Below, one piece after another: positions 50,439 through 58,070 of a stretch of DNA of 64,000 bases (positions are counted from its first letter, which is position 1; the number at the start of each line of letters is the position of its first letter). Origin of the DNA: Haloarcula rubripromontorii (lineage in GTDB: Archaea; Halobacteriota; Halobacteria; Halobacteriales; Haloarculaceae); contig NZ_LIUF01000006.1 of the NCBI RefSeq assembly GCF_001280425.1, forward strand, positions 62,001-126,000. Direction: 5' to 3'. A program made the position numbers and the translations under genes. Below the pieces are notes generated by a model. That model was not told the origin of the DNA, made no database searches, and saw nothing but the letters and a program-made list of their open reading frames with translations.

Positions 50439-51266
50439 TTACCGCTCGTGAGCCCAGAACTCCTCGTCGACGGTGACCTCTTTCTTGAACAGCGGCACTT
50501 CCTCTTTCAGTCGGTTGATGCCGTCCTCGACCGCGCGGAACGCCTCGCCGCGGTGGCCGGCCAGAACAACGACGAAAACGATGTCCTCGCCGGCCTCGAC
50601 CACGCCGGTCTTGTGGTGCAATCGGACCGCATAGACGCCGTCGCGGGCTTCGAGGTCCCGCCGGAGCGCGGCCATCTTCTCGGCGGCGACCTCGTCGTAG
50701 CGCTCGAACTCCAGCAGTTCCGTCGGCGGGTCCTCGGGCCCCTCCTGTGCGCGGACGCGCCCGGTGAAGGTCGCTATCGCGCCGGAGTAAACCTCGTCCG
50801 GTTCCCGCTTTACGTCCGCGACGAGTGTTTCCAGCGTGATGTATGGGTCTCGCTCCTCCAAGGCCGTGACAATCTCGTCAAGGTCGGCATCCGCGCCGTG
50901 GGACGCACGGTGGAGGACCGGGTCGGTGGCCTCGCGGTCGCCGAGGGCGACCTTCGGTATCGCCGCGTCCGAGTACCCCTCGACGAGCGCGTAGTCGTAA
51001 TCGGGCGCAAGGGCGTCCAGCGTCTCTGTGAGCGTCCGCGACTGCCCTGTCGCGTACCATTCGCCGTCGTCGGTGAGCGCGACCGTCTCGGCCGCCCCGG
51101 CGTCGCGGTGTCTCGCGGTGTCCTTGCCCGCCGTGTCCACGTCCGGCGGGTGCGTACAGTGTTTCACCGTCGCGACGCGGCCGGTCCCGGAGAGCCGCTG
51201 TGTCAACCGCTCGACCAGCGTGGTCTTCCCCGACTCGGAGTGGCCGACGATACCGAGGACTTGCAT
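50439..51266 (-). CDS. moaE: MobB-MoaE fusion (molybdenum cofactor synthesis)
   Basis: A 275-residue fusion has an N-terminal MobB-type P-loop GTPase (GIVGHSESGKTTLVERL, residues about 5-21) and, from about residue 140, a MoaE molybdopterin-synthase large subunit domain (YSGAIATFTGRVRAQEG, LEFERYDEVAAEKM, RLHHKTGVVEAGEDIVFV). MoaE inserts sulfur into precursor Z with MoaD; MobB assists nucleotide attachment. This fusion is found in haloarchaea. MoaD is not in this window. It is 73 bases downstream of moaC on the same strand. Confidence 0.92.
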   Translation of the reverse strand: MQVLGIVGHSESGKTTLVERLTQRLSGTGRVATVKHCTHPPDVDTAGKDTARHRDAGAAETVALTDDGEWYATGQSRTLTETLDALAPDYDYALVEGYSDAAIPKVALGDREATDPVLHRASHGADADLDEIVTALEERDPYITLETLVADVKREPDEVYSGAIATFTGRVRAQEGPEDPPTELLEFERYDEVAAEKMAALRRDLEARDGVYAVRLHHKTGVVEAGEDIVFVVVLAGHRGEAFRAVEDGINRLKEEVPLFKKEVTVDEEFWAHER

Positions 51267-51339
51267 GTATGCCAGTAACAGGGCGATGTAGATAGACCTT
51301 GTTCATAGCAGCGGTGCGGCTGGCGTCAGTCACCCCCTC

Positions 51340-51813
51340 TCAGCGTTCGACCGTTTTCTCGACGACGCGGATGTCCTCGATTGCCGTCGTCGGATACTCG
51401 CCGTCCGCGTCTTTCTCGTTTGCCTTCACCATGTCCCAGACGACGTTGAGGCCGGTCGTCACGCCCTCCAGCGCTTCCATCTCGCAGCCGGTTTTGCCGA
51501 CCGTTTCGACGGCGACCGTAATTTCGACGGCCTCGTCGCCGACGGTGAATTCGACTTCGACGTTCGTGATGGGGATCTGGTGGCACATCGGCACCGTCTC
51601 CCACGTGTGTTTCACCGCCTGAATCGCGCCGATGCGGGCCGTCGTCAGCACGTCGCCTTTCTCCACCTCGTCGGCGTCGATGGCCGCAAGCGTGGATGCA
51701 GAAAGTCGAATCTGTCCGCGCGCGACTGCGCGGCGCTCGCTCTCGGTCTTGTCGCCCACATCGACCATCTGTGCGTCCCCTTCCTCATCGACGTGCGTGA
51801 ACTCCTCGGGCAT
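51340..51813 (-). CDS. moaC: Cyclic pyranopterin monophosphate synthase (MoaC)
   Basis: This 157-residue enzyme closes the cyclic phosphate of precursor Z in molybdenum cofactor synthesis. Typical segments are TARIGAIQAVKHTWETVPMCHQIPI, VGKTGCEMEALEGV and NVVWDMVKANEKD, carrying the catalytic Lys and Asp residues. The ATG at 51813 is used; the few residues upstream are not conserved. It lies 44 bases after moaB. Confidence 0.95.
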   Translation of the reverse strand: MPEEFTHVDEEGDAQMVDVGDKTESERRAVARGQIRLSASTLAAIDADEVEKGDVLTTARIGAIQAVKHTWETVPMCHQIPITNVEVEFTVGDEAVEITVAVETVGKTGCEMEALEGVTTGLNVVWDMVKANEKDADGEYPTTAIEDIRVVEKTVER

Positions 51814-51857
51814 ACCTCCCTGTAGCCGATGCCGGCCCAAAACCGTGCGGGTCCGTG

Positions 51858-52472
51858 CTACCGACGGACGAGGCCGAGCAGGTGGCCCACGGCTGGCGCG
51901 ACGAGTTTCTCCGCACCCGTCCGAGCGGCGTTCTCGCTGCCGGGGAGACAGAACACCAGGCGGTCGTCGACGACGCCGGCGGTCGCCCGGGAGGCCATCG
52001 CCATCGGCCCGACTTCCTCGTAGGAGAGCCAGCGGAACAGTTCGCCGAAACCGGGGACCGGCCGGTCGAACAGCGGTTCGATAGCGTCGACGGTCACGTC
52101 GTCGGGCGTGAGGCCGGTCCCGCCGGTCGTCAGAACCACGTCGACACCGTCATCTAACAGGGCGGCGACAGCGTCTTCGATAGCGTCCATCTCGTCCGCA
52201 ACGAGTCGGCGTTCGGCGATTTCGTGGCCCGCGTCCTCGCAGGCCGCGGCGATGATGTCGCCCGCGGGGTCATCATCGAGTGTTCTGGAGGTGGAAACTG
52301 TGAGAACCCCTATTTCAACCCCTTCGGCGTCGTGAGCGTGATGGCCATCGTGAGTGTGTTCCGCGTGGCTCTGGCCGTGGTCACTGTCGTGTTCGTGCTC
52401 TCCGTGTTCATGCTCGCCGTGGCTGTGACCCGCCTCGTCGTGGCCGGTCGTTTCGTCGTGGTCGTGTCCCAT
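51858..52472 (-). CDS. moaB: MoaB/MogA molybdopterin adenylyltransferase with His-rich N-terminus
   Basis: This 204-residue protein has a MogA/MoaB core from about residue 51 (GVLTVSTSRTLDDDPAGD), with LTTGGTGLTPDDVTVDA and PVPGFGELFRWLSYEEVGP as substrate-binding motifs. The first 48 residues are extraordinarily rich in His and Asp/Glu (HDHDETTGHDEAGHSHGEH and onward), a likely metal-binding tail not needed for the fold. The family adenylates molybdopterin before molybdenum insertion. It is the first gene of the moaB-moaC-mobB/moaE run. Confidence 0.92.
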   Translation of the reverse strand: MGHDHDETTGHDEAGHSHGEHEHGEHEHDSDHGQSHAEHTHDGHHAHDAEGVEIGVLTVSTSRTLDDDPAGDIIAAACEDAGHEIAERRLVADEMDAIEDAVAALLDDGVDVVLTTGGTGLTPDDVTVDAIEPLFDRPVPGFGELFRWLSYEEVGPMAMASRATAGVVDDRLVFCLPGSENAARTGAEKLVAPAVGHLLGLVRR

Positions 52473-52578
52473 ACAGGAGATGACAGTCGGCGGGAAAATA
52501 TACCCTCGGCTGCGTGGCCGGCGGTCGCGCTAACTCCGGCAGCGTGCCACGGCAGGTGTCGGTCGACAGGCGCTGTGC

Positions 52579-53091
52579 TTATTCGTAGTAGGGGAGCCGT
52601 TCGACGATCTCAGCGAAGGCCACGTTCTCGCGGACCTGATTCATTTTGACACGGAGGCGCTCCCCCACATCAGCGTCGGAGACGATAACGACGTACCCGC
52701 CGTCGATGCGTGCGACGCCGTCGCCCTTGTCGCCGATGTTGTCGATCTCGACGACACGCGTTTCACCCTCGGCAACGGGCGGGGACGACGGTTCGAACTC
52801 CGGCTCCGGGCCCGGTTCGCCGGACCGCGAATCGGACCGCGGCTTGGATCGGGACTGTTGCTCTGACTTGGAGCTGGAACTGGGCTCCGGGTCGGGCCTG
52901 GTTCGGGACCCGGACTGTGACTGTGGTGTGGGTGCCTCGGCCGCCGACTGGAACAGTGCGATCCGGTACAGCGTCTCTGTGTCCAGTGTTCCCAGCTCGA
53001 CTTCCTGTTTCGGAATCTCGATCACGTACGAGTCGTCCTGCTCCTCAACAAGTCCGGTAAAGAGACAGTGAAGATCTGAATCGGTCGCCAT
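52579..53091 (-). CDS. TRAM-domain RNA-binding protein with a Ser/Arg-rich linker
   Basis: This 170-residue protein has a short N-terminal region with CLFTGLVEEQDDSYVIEIPK, then a Ser/Pro/Arg-rich linker of about 50 residues, and a C-terminal TRAM domain (VVEIDNIGDKGDGVARIDGGYVV) in the last 60 residues. TRAM domains bind RNA and are common as small haloarchaeal proteins; some act as RNA chaperones in cold-adapted methanogens. The linker, with many Arg and Ser, is unusual for an acidic proteome. Role inferred from the domain only. Confidence 0.82.
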   Translation of the reverse strand: MATDSDLHCLFTGLVEEQDDSYVIEIPKQEVELGTLDTETLYRIALFQSAAEAPTPQSQSGSRTRPDPEPSSSSKSEQQSRSKPRSDSRSGEPGPEPEFEPSSPPVAEGETRVVEIDNIGDKGDGVARIDGGYVVIVSDADVGERLRVKMNQVRENVAFAEIVERLPYYE

Positions 53092-53227
53092 TAGTATAAT
53101 TGATTCGGCTAGGATCGGAACTGCATTGATTCTGGTGTTTTCGATCCGCCGGGCCGGGCGCTGCTAGAGAGTGGCAAACTGGCTGTGTACGTCCGCTATT
53201 GAGCGAGCCATCGAGAGACTGCGGCGA

Positions 53228-53545
53228 TTACTCGAATTCGAACAGCCGACGGAGTTCGCGCTCGATGGCGTCGGTAAACGCAGACAGCACTGTGTCGAAC
53301 GTCTCTTCGTCACCCGGTAGCGATTGCGCACGCGCCTCGGTGTCGTCGGGCAGTCGGACGCTGAACGTGCCCTCGCCCTCGTACACCGGCTCGCTCTCGC
53401 TGAGAATCTGCCGGTCGATTCCGCGAAGGACTTCGGAGTCGTACTGCCCGTGCAGCTCCTGATACGCGTTCGAGTACGCCGTTTCGAGCTCCTCGAAGTA
53501 GTGGACGTACTTCTCGTCGAACTTGTCGGCGTCGAACTCGGTCAT
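53228..53545 (-). CDS. DUF5783-like haloarchaeal protein
   Basis: This 105-residue acidic helical protein starts MTEFDADKFDEKYVHYFEEL and closely resembles the Halobacteria-specific DUF5783 family in my memory; I cannot verify by search. There is no membrane segment or metal motif. The start at 53545 opens on the conserved sequence; the upstream extension is not protein-like. Function unknown. Confidence 0.75.
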   Translation of the reverse strand: MTEFDADKFDEKYVHYFEELETAYSNAYQELHGQYDSEVLRGIDRQILSESEPVYEGEGTFSVRLPDDTEARAQSLPGDEETFDTVLSAFTDAIERELRRLFEFE

Positions 53546-53684
53546 GAATCCAGTGTTGCCGGGGTGAGAGTAAAGGGTTCTGTGACGCCGGGGGAAGCAG
53601 ACCCGGTCACGACCGCCGGTCTCAGTCGACACCGACGCGCTCGAAGCCGGGTTTCGCTGCCCATCGGCTCCGGCCGGACACCGT

Positions 53685-54350
53685 CTATCGCTCCCCCGTC
53701 ACTCCGATTTCACCGGCGAATTGCGTGAAGAACTCGTCCATGAATTCCCGACGCCGCCGACCAAGACGCCGGCCGGGGTGGGTGTACAACATATCTACGC
53801 GTTCCTGCGCCCAGTTCCGGAGGAGTCCGATGTCCGGATAATCCGACGTTTCGAGGTCTGTGGCTGACGCATCATCGATAACGGCATACTTCTCGTCGGT
53901 CCGTCCAGACCGTTCGCCGACGATACAGGCCAGTCGGATGAGTCCGCGCGCGCCGGCAGCGTCCAGCTTGTCCGCGTCGAAGAGGAGTTTCGCCTCCAGC
54001 GTTTCCGGTTCCGGGGAGCTCGCCCGGATACTGTGTGCTCGGATACAGTGTTTCAGACGGCTGATTCGGTCGGATTCCACACCTTCGGCCGTGAGTAGCT
54101 GCGCGGCTTCCGCTGTGGCCCATTCGTCGTGATCATCGATTGCACCGGCCCGCTCCCGGGGCCGACCGATATCGTGGAGCCACGCCGACGCGGCGAGGAC
54201 ATCCCGGTCGACCGAGCCGTCGCAGTCGCCCGCGAGCCGAAGCGCGATGTCTCTGACTCGCTTGGCGTGAAACTGGTCGTGGGCTGGGAGGGCGTCTTCG
54301 TAGTACGGCACCGACAGTGTTCGAGCGAGCGGACCCAGTTCCTGTGTCAT
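53685..54350 (-). CDS. HD-domain phosphohydrolase
   Basis: This 221-residue protein has the metal motif H...HD...D: QFHAKRVRDIALRLAG, then WLHDIGRP, with a late Asp in LLFDADKLDAAG. This fits a YedJ/YfbR-like HD phosphohydrolase that removes phosphate from nucleotides or similar small molecules; the substrate is unknown. The start at 54350 is preferred as it opens directly on the domain. It lies downstream of narO on the same strand with 85 bases between, without clear functional link. Confidence 0.87.
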   Translation of the reverse strand: MTQELGPLARTLSVPYYEDALPAHDQFHAKRVRDIALRLAGDCDGSVDRDVLAASAWLHDIGRPRERAGAIDDHDEWATAEAAQLLTAEGVESDRISRLKHCIRAHSIRASSPEPETLEAKLLFDADKLDAAGARGLIRLACIVGERSGRTDEKYAVIDDASATDLETSDYPDIGLLRNWAQERVDMLYTHPGRRLGRRRREFMDEFFTQFAGEIGVTGER

Positions 54351-54435
54351 TGGCGGCGGTGGCACCTCGCGTTCCGGCTGAAATAACTGCTGTGAAATGC
54401 GTCCGCATCGCTGACATGTATCGGAGGCGTGCCAC

Positions 54436-55095
54436 TCAACGGGCGTCGAGCAGGTCGTCGAGGAGCTTCCGCTGGGCGGCAGCAAGGTGCTCGGTGAACG
54501 TCGAAGTGGAGATGTCCAGCGCGTCGGCCACGTCGCCGGCGGTCGCCTCGCGCGGGTGTTCGAAGTACCCCATCTCGTGGGCCCGGGTCAGCACCTCATG
54601 CTGGCGGCCAGTCAGTTTTGCGCGGTCGAGGACGACCGGCTGGTCCGTCTCTGTGGACGTGTCCTCCAGTAGCCGCCGGAGTTTGACCGTCTCACCTTCC
54701 GACTGGAGGTCAGCGACGATCTCTCGCAGGGTTGGAACATCGTCAACGAGGAACGTGACGACGATGGAGTCGGTGTCCGCTGTGAACTTCTGGACGACAC
54801 AGCCGGCCGCTTCGATGCGTTCACAGACACAGCCCTGCCCGGCCGCTCTGGACAGCTGGAACACGTGTCGCTGGTCGTAGGCGAACACGTGTTCGACGGT
54901 CGCGCTCTTGCCCTGAAGCGCGACCGGCGGCTCGTCGCCGCCCTTGAGCGTGAACTCTTCAACAACGCGACCAGCACCGCCACTCGTTGCGCTCCGGGAG
55001 ACCTCCGACACCGACCACTCCTCGTCAGCGTGCGGTTGCACCTGACACGACCGAGGACCGAACACTTCGACCTCGGCAAGCATTCGGCCCGACAT
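54436..55095 (-). CDS. narO: NarO-type anaerobic transcription activator (bat-family HTH)
   Basis: This 219-residue regulator sits upstream of the nar operon, on the opposite strand. The C-terminal HTH of the bacterio-opsin activator family (GDVADALDISTSTFTEHLAAA) binds DNA. The N-terminal half has four cysteines, C17, C89, C91 and C99, fitting the CXnCXCX7C pattern described for Haloferax volcanii NarO. In NarO each of these is required for denitrifying growth, and they are thought to sense oxygen. A minus-strand TATA box (CTTTTATG, 55118-55125) is 26 bases before the ATG at 55095. Orthology is supported by motif plus location. Confidence 0.9.
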   Translation of the reverse strand: MSGRMLAEVEVFGPRSCQVQPHADEEWSVSEVSRSATSGGAGRVVEEFTLKGGDEPPVALQGKSATVEHVFAYDQRHVFQLSRAAGQGCVCERIEAAGCVVQKFTADTDSIVVTFLVDDVPTLREIVADLQSEGETVKLRRLLEDTSTETDQPVVLDRAKLTGRQHEVLTRAHEMGYFEHPREATAGDVADALDISTSTFTEHLAAAQRKLLDDLLDAR

Positions 55096-55117
55096 GTGTG
55101 GGGAATCCCCCGGCTGG

Positions 55118-55125
55118 CATAAAAG
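55118..55125 (-). promoter_or_regulatory. TATA box for narO
   Basis: CTTTTATG on the minus strand is centred about 26 bases before the narO ATG, predicting a leaderless message. Confidence 0.5.
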
Positions 55126-55133
55126 AGTCTGTG

Positions 55134-55145
55134 CGAACATGTTCG
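55134..55145. promoter_or_regulatory. Perfect palindrome between the narO and nar promoters
   Basis: CGAACATGTTCG is a perfect 12-base palindrome. It ends exactly one base before the rightward TATA-like sequence (TATAAAAAAC, 55146-55155) and lies about ten bases upstream of the leftward TATA box. It is therefore a strong candidate for the binding site of NarO or another dimer controlling both directions. A cis element has been reported for haloarchaeal denitrification promoters, but I cannot confirm that this is the same motif. Confidence 0.55.
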
Positions 55146-55155
55146 TATAAAAAAC
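55146..55155 (+). promoter_or_regulatory. TATA-like core for the nar operon
   Basis: TATAAAAAAC lies about 25-30 bases before the ATG at 55176 of a short leader frame and about 125 before narA. A second TATAAT at 55161-55166 is an alternative core and would leave a longer leader. Confidence 0.45.
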
Positions 55156-55175
55156 CGCCATATAATGGGCCTAAG

Positions 55176-55265
55176 ATGTCGGGCTGGCAGTTCATCGGGG
55201 TGCTGGAACAAACCCCGAATACAGCGACGCAGATAGCCGTTCGAATCGCTGGCGAACCGAGATGA
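55176..55265 (+). CDS. Possible 29-residue leader peptide before narA
   Basis: A frame encodes MSGWQFIGVLEQTPNTATQI followed by AVRIAGEPR, ending at TGA 55263-55265, nine bases before the narA ATG. If transcription starts where the TATA core predicts, this ATG would open the message. The sequence is more hydrophobic than a random leader, but its translation is unproven. Confidence 0.35.
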   Translation: MSGWQFIGVLEQTPNTATQIAVRIAGEPR

Positions 55266-55274
55266 CACAAGATT

Positions 55275-55850
55275 ATGAGACGCAACACGATACTCATCGG
55301 TCTGTTGATAACGGCGGTGCTGCTGCCGATGTGGTACGTCGCCTTGCACGGCGAGCCACCGTCGGAGGAGATAGCCATCGACGAGAGCGTCAGCGACATC
55401 CGACCGCTGGATGGCCCGGTCGAGACGCCGAACAAGCTGTCGCCGAGCCAGGTCGGCGTCGTCGTCTGGGTCGCCCTGTTCGGCCTCGTGGGCGTGCTGA
55501 CGGCCGCTCACCAGTTCATGAACAGAGCGGTCCGGCCGCCCGACGAGGCCGAGCCGGTCACTGACGGCGGGATGGTCTCGCTACCGTGGCTCAACACAGA
55601 GCACCGCTGGGTCGTCGAGTACCACGACGCCTCGGACGCGATAGAGGGGCTCGTCGCCATGAGCGGGCTAACGGTCCTCTCTATCGTCTTCGCGGCGCTG
55701 TTCACCGGCGAGTATCTCACGCTCGCCCGCACCCAGTACTTCGGGCTGTACGCGACCGGGATGTTCCTCTCGCTCGCGCTCTCGACGGTCACGTACTACG
55801 CCTGGTTCATGCCACACGTCGAAGTCGCCGAACTCAGGGGGCACGAATGA
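55275..55850 (+). CDS. narA: NarA-like membrane protein, first structural gene of the nar operon
   Basis: This 191-residue protein has an N-terminal helix (ILIGLLITAVLLPMWYVALH) and three further hydrophobic segments. A conserved histidine-containing part (HRWVVEYHDASDAIEGL) might bind haem but this is not established. In haloarchaeal nar operons the first gene, narA, precedes the Rieske protein NarB and cytochrome b NarC; this gene matches that place and is coupled to narB by an ATGA overlap. Function inferred from position. Confidence 0.78.
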   Translation: MRRNTILIGLLITAVLLPMWYVALHGEPPSEEIAIDESVSDIRPLDGPVETPNKLSPSQVGVVVWVALFGLVGVLTAAHQFMNRAVRPPDEAEPVTDGGMVSLPWLNTEHRWVVEYHDASDAIEGLVAMSGLTVLSIVFAALFTGEYLTLARTQYFGLYATGMFLSLALSTVTYYAWFMPHVEVAELRGHE

Positions 55851-56497
55851 TAGAGTATCCGAAACCGGACGACGACGAGGAACAGGGCGACGACTGCTCG
55901 TGTGACGAGGCCGGCACGTCCCCCACGCTGTACGGGGACGCCCGCGCGGAGCTTCGCCGCCGGGACTTCGCGAAGTTCCTCGCGACTGTCGGCGGCCTGA
56001 CCGCCGTCGCCAGCCTCACCGCACCCCTTGCAAGCACCACGCAGGTGTTCGAGCGAGGGTACAAGGGGCCGGTGTACTCCGACGGCATCCACCTCGTCGA
56101 CAGCGAAGGCGAGCGAATCACGGAAAGTCGGCTCTCTGAAGGCGAACACATGACCGTGTTCCCGGAGCCCCGGCCCGGCATCGAAGACGCACCGACGCTG
56201 CTGGTGCGCTACGCCGAGTCGGACTACGGGAGTGACATCTCGGAGGGGTTCACTGTCAACGGCTACGCCGCCTTCTCGAAGGTGTGTACCCACGCCGGCT
56301 GTATGGTATCAGATCGGGAGGAAGACCTGGTCGTCTGTCCCTGCCACTTCGGGAAATTCAACGTTCTGGAAGGGGCGGCGGTCAGCGGCGGCCCGCCGGG
56401 CCGCGCGCTCCCGCAGCTCCCGATTACGGTGACCAGCGACGGATTCCTCGTCGCCACGGGTGACTTCGAGGGGCCAGTCGGCCCCGGAGGTGGATAA
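55847..56497 (+). CDS. narB: Rieske iron-sulfur protein NarB
   Basis: This 216-residue protein has an acidic N-terminus with a CSCDE motif, then a Tat-like region ([15 protein letters not shown]) and a Rieske domain. The cluster ligands are CTHAGC and CPCHFG, two Cys and two His. The sequence is that of a Rieske protein of a bc-type complex. With NarC it is thought to pass electrons from quinol to the outward-facing NarGH in haloarchaea. It overlaps the narA stop by four bases and the narC start by one (TAATG). Confidence 0.92.
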   Translation: MIEYPKPDDDEEQGDDCSCDEAGTSPTLYGDARAELRRRDFAKFLATVGGLTAVASLTAPLASTTQVFERGYKGPVYSDGIHLVDSEGERITESRLSEGEHMTVFPEPRPGIEDAPTLLVRYAESDYGSDISEGFTVNGYAAFSKVCTHAGCMVSDREEDLVVCPCHFGKFNVLEGAAVSGGPPGRALPQLPITVTSDGFLVATGDFEGPVGPGGG

Positions 56498-57891
56498 TGT
56501 CCCGCGCCAAAGCCGTCTACGACTGGTTCGACACCCGCCTCGATCTGGAGAACGGCCAGAAATTCCTCGGGAAAGCGTTCCCGGCCGAGGACTCGTTCCT
56601 GCTGGGGGAGGTGGCGCTGTTCTGTTTCCTCCTCTTGATTCTATCGGGGGTCTTCCTCGGGTTCTTCTTCGAACCCTCCACGTCCGACGTGGAGTACGAC
56701 GGCAGCGTCCAGAAGTTCCAGGGCGAGGAGATGCCCGAGGCGTTCGTCTCGGTGTTGCACATCACCTACGACGTGCCCTTCGGGATGTTCATCCGCCGGC
56801 TCCACCACTGGGCGGCTCACCTCTTTGTCGCCTCGATAGGGTTGCACATGTTACGGGTGTTCTTTACCGGCGCGTACCGCAATCCGCGGGAGCCAAACTG
56901 GGTCGTCGGCACGGGCCTCGCGGCCCTGTCGATGGGCGCGGCCTACACCGGCTACGCCCTGCCGTTCGACGAGTTCGCCGCCACCGCCACGAGCATCGGC
57001 TACAACCTCACGATATCGATACCGCTGTTGGGTGATTTCCTCGGCCAAGTGGTGTTCGGGGGGGAGTTCCCCTCCAGCGCCACCATCCCGCGGCTGTACT
57101 TCCTGCACGTCCTCGTGATACCGGCGGCCATCGCCGTGGGGCTGGCCGTCCACATGGCCATCCTCATCCGGCAGAAACACACCGAGGCCCCGCGGGACGA
57201 GGACGTGACGGGCGGTCGCCAGCCCGTTGACGAGGAGGACGACGACATCATCATCGGCCTGCCCGCGTTCCCGAACCAGGCCGCGGTGTCGGCCGTCGTG
57301 TTCTTCGTCACGGCGGCGACGCTATCGGCGCTCGCGGGGCTACTGCCGGTCCACAACGTCGCCGAGTACGGCCCGAACGACCCCGCGTCAACGCCGGAAC
57401 TCATCATGCCGGACTGGTTCCTGATGTGGGTGTACGGCTTCCTGAAGCTCCTTCCACAGATCAGCTTCAACGTCGGCCCCGCCCACATCAACGGGGAGTT
57501 CGTCGGCGGCATCGTCCTCCCGGGACTCGTGTTCGCCGCGGTTGCCGTCTGGCCCTTTATCGACCGGTCGGAGCCGACCCACTTCACCGCGGACCCGCTA
57601 GACCGGGCCTGGCAGACCGGCGTCGGCGTGGCCGCCGTCGCGTTCATCATGATCGCCTCCATCGCTGGGATGAACAATATCCTCGCGGGCCAGGTGCTTG
57701 GAACGACGACCGGCGTGGTCAACCCCATCCTGACGGCCGCGCTACTGGTCGTGCCGCCGGTGTTCGGCGGCATTACGTACCTGCTGTTGCGCGACGGCGA
57801 GCCGACGCCGTCACAGGAAGGCGACGTGGCCGCGGACGGCGGCGCTGTCGACGGCGACACAGACCGTACCGAATCGGAGGGAGACGGATGA
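56497..57891 (+). CDS. narC: Cytochrome b (NarC) of the nar operon
   Basis: This 464-residue protein has about eight or nine hydrophobic helices like cytochrome b of bc complexes, with N- and C-terminal parts fused. The haem ligands are in [20 protein letters not shown] and [15 protein letters not shown]...[23 protein letters not shown] segment corresponds to the quinol-site PEW region, here PDW. The last 40 residues are acidic. With Rieske NarB it forms a quinol oxidase that feeds NarGH. Strict coupling (one-base and four-base overlaps) ties it to the operon. Confidence 0.93.
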   Translation: MSRAKAVYDWFDTRLDLENGQKFLGKAFPAEDSFLLGEVALFCFLLLILSGVFLGFFFEPSTSDVEYDGSVQKFQGEEMPEAFVSVLHITYDVPFGMFIRRLHHWAAHLFVASIGLHMLRVFFTGAYRNPREPNWVVGTGLAALSMGAAYTGYALPFDEFAATATSIGYNLTISIPLLGDFLGQVVFGGEFPSSATIPRLYFLHVLVIPAAIAVGLAVHMAILIRQKHTEAPRDEDVTGGRQPVDEEDDDIIIGLPAFPNQAAVSAVVFFVTAATLSALAGLLPVHNVAEYGPNDPASTPELIMPDWFLMWVYGFLKLLPQISFNVGPAHINGEFVGGIVLPGLVFAAVAVWPFIDRSEPTHFTADPLDRAWQTGVGVAAVAFIMIASIAGMNNILAGQVLGTTTGVVNPILTAALLVVPPVFGGITYLLLRDGEPTPSQEGDVAADGGAVDGDTDRTESEGDG

Positions 57892-58070
57892 CAGCGAACG
57901 TCGAACTGACTGAGCGACAGTATCGGCTGCTGGATACGACGAGCAAGCTGGTCGGCCTCGTGCTAGTCGCCGCCGGCCTCGACGTCGGCGGCAGCACGCT
58001 CGCCGGCATCGCGCTGGCCGTGGCCGGCACTGCCTGCGCGACTGCGACAGTGTTCATCACCAATGAGTAG
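57888..58070 (+). CDS. Small two-helix membrane protein between narC and narG
   Basis: This 60-residue protein has a polar start ([15 protein letters not shown]) followed by two hydrophobic helices ([16 protein letters not shown] and [19 protein letters not shown]). It overlaps narC by four bases and narG by eight, so it is translated within the operon. I know no function; it may stabilise the NarC-NarGH contact, which is speculation. Confidence 0.75.
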   Translation: MTANVELTERQYRLLDTTSKLVGLVLVAAGLDVGGSTLAGIALAVAGTACATATVFITNE

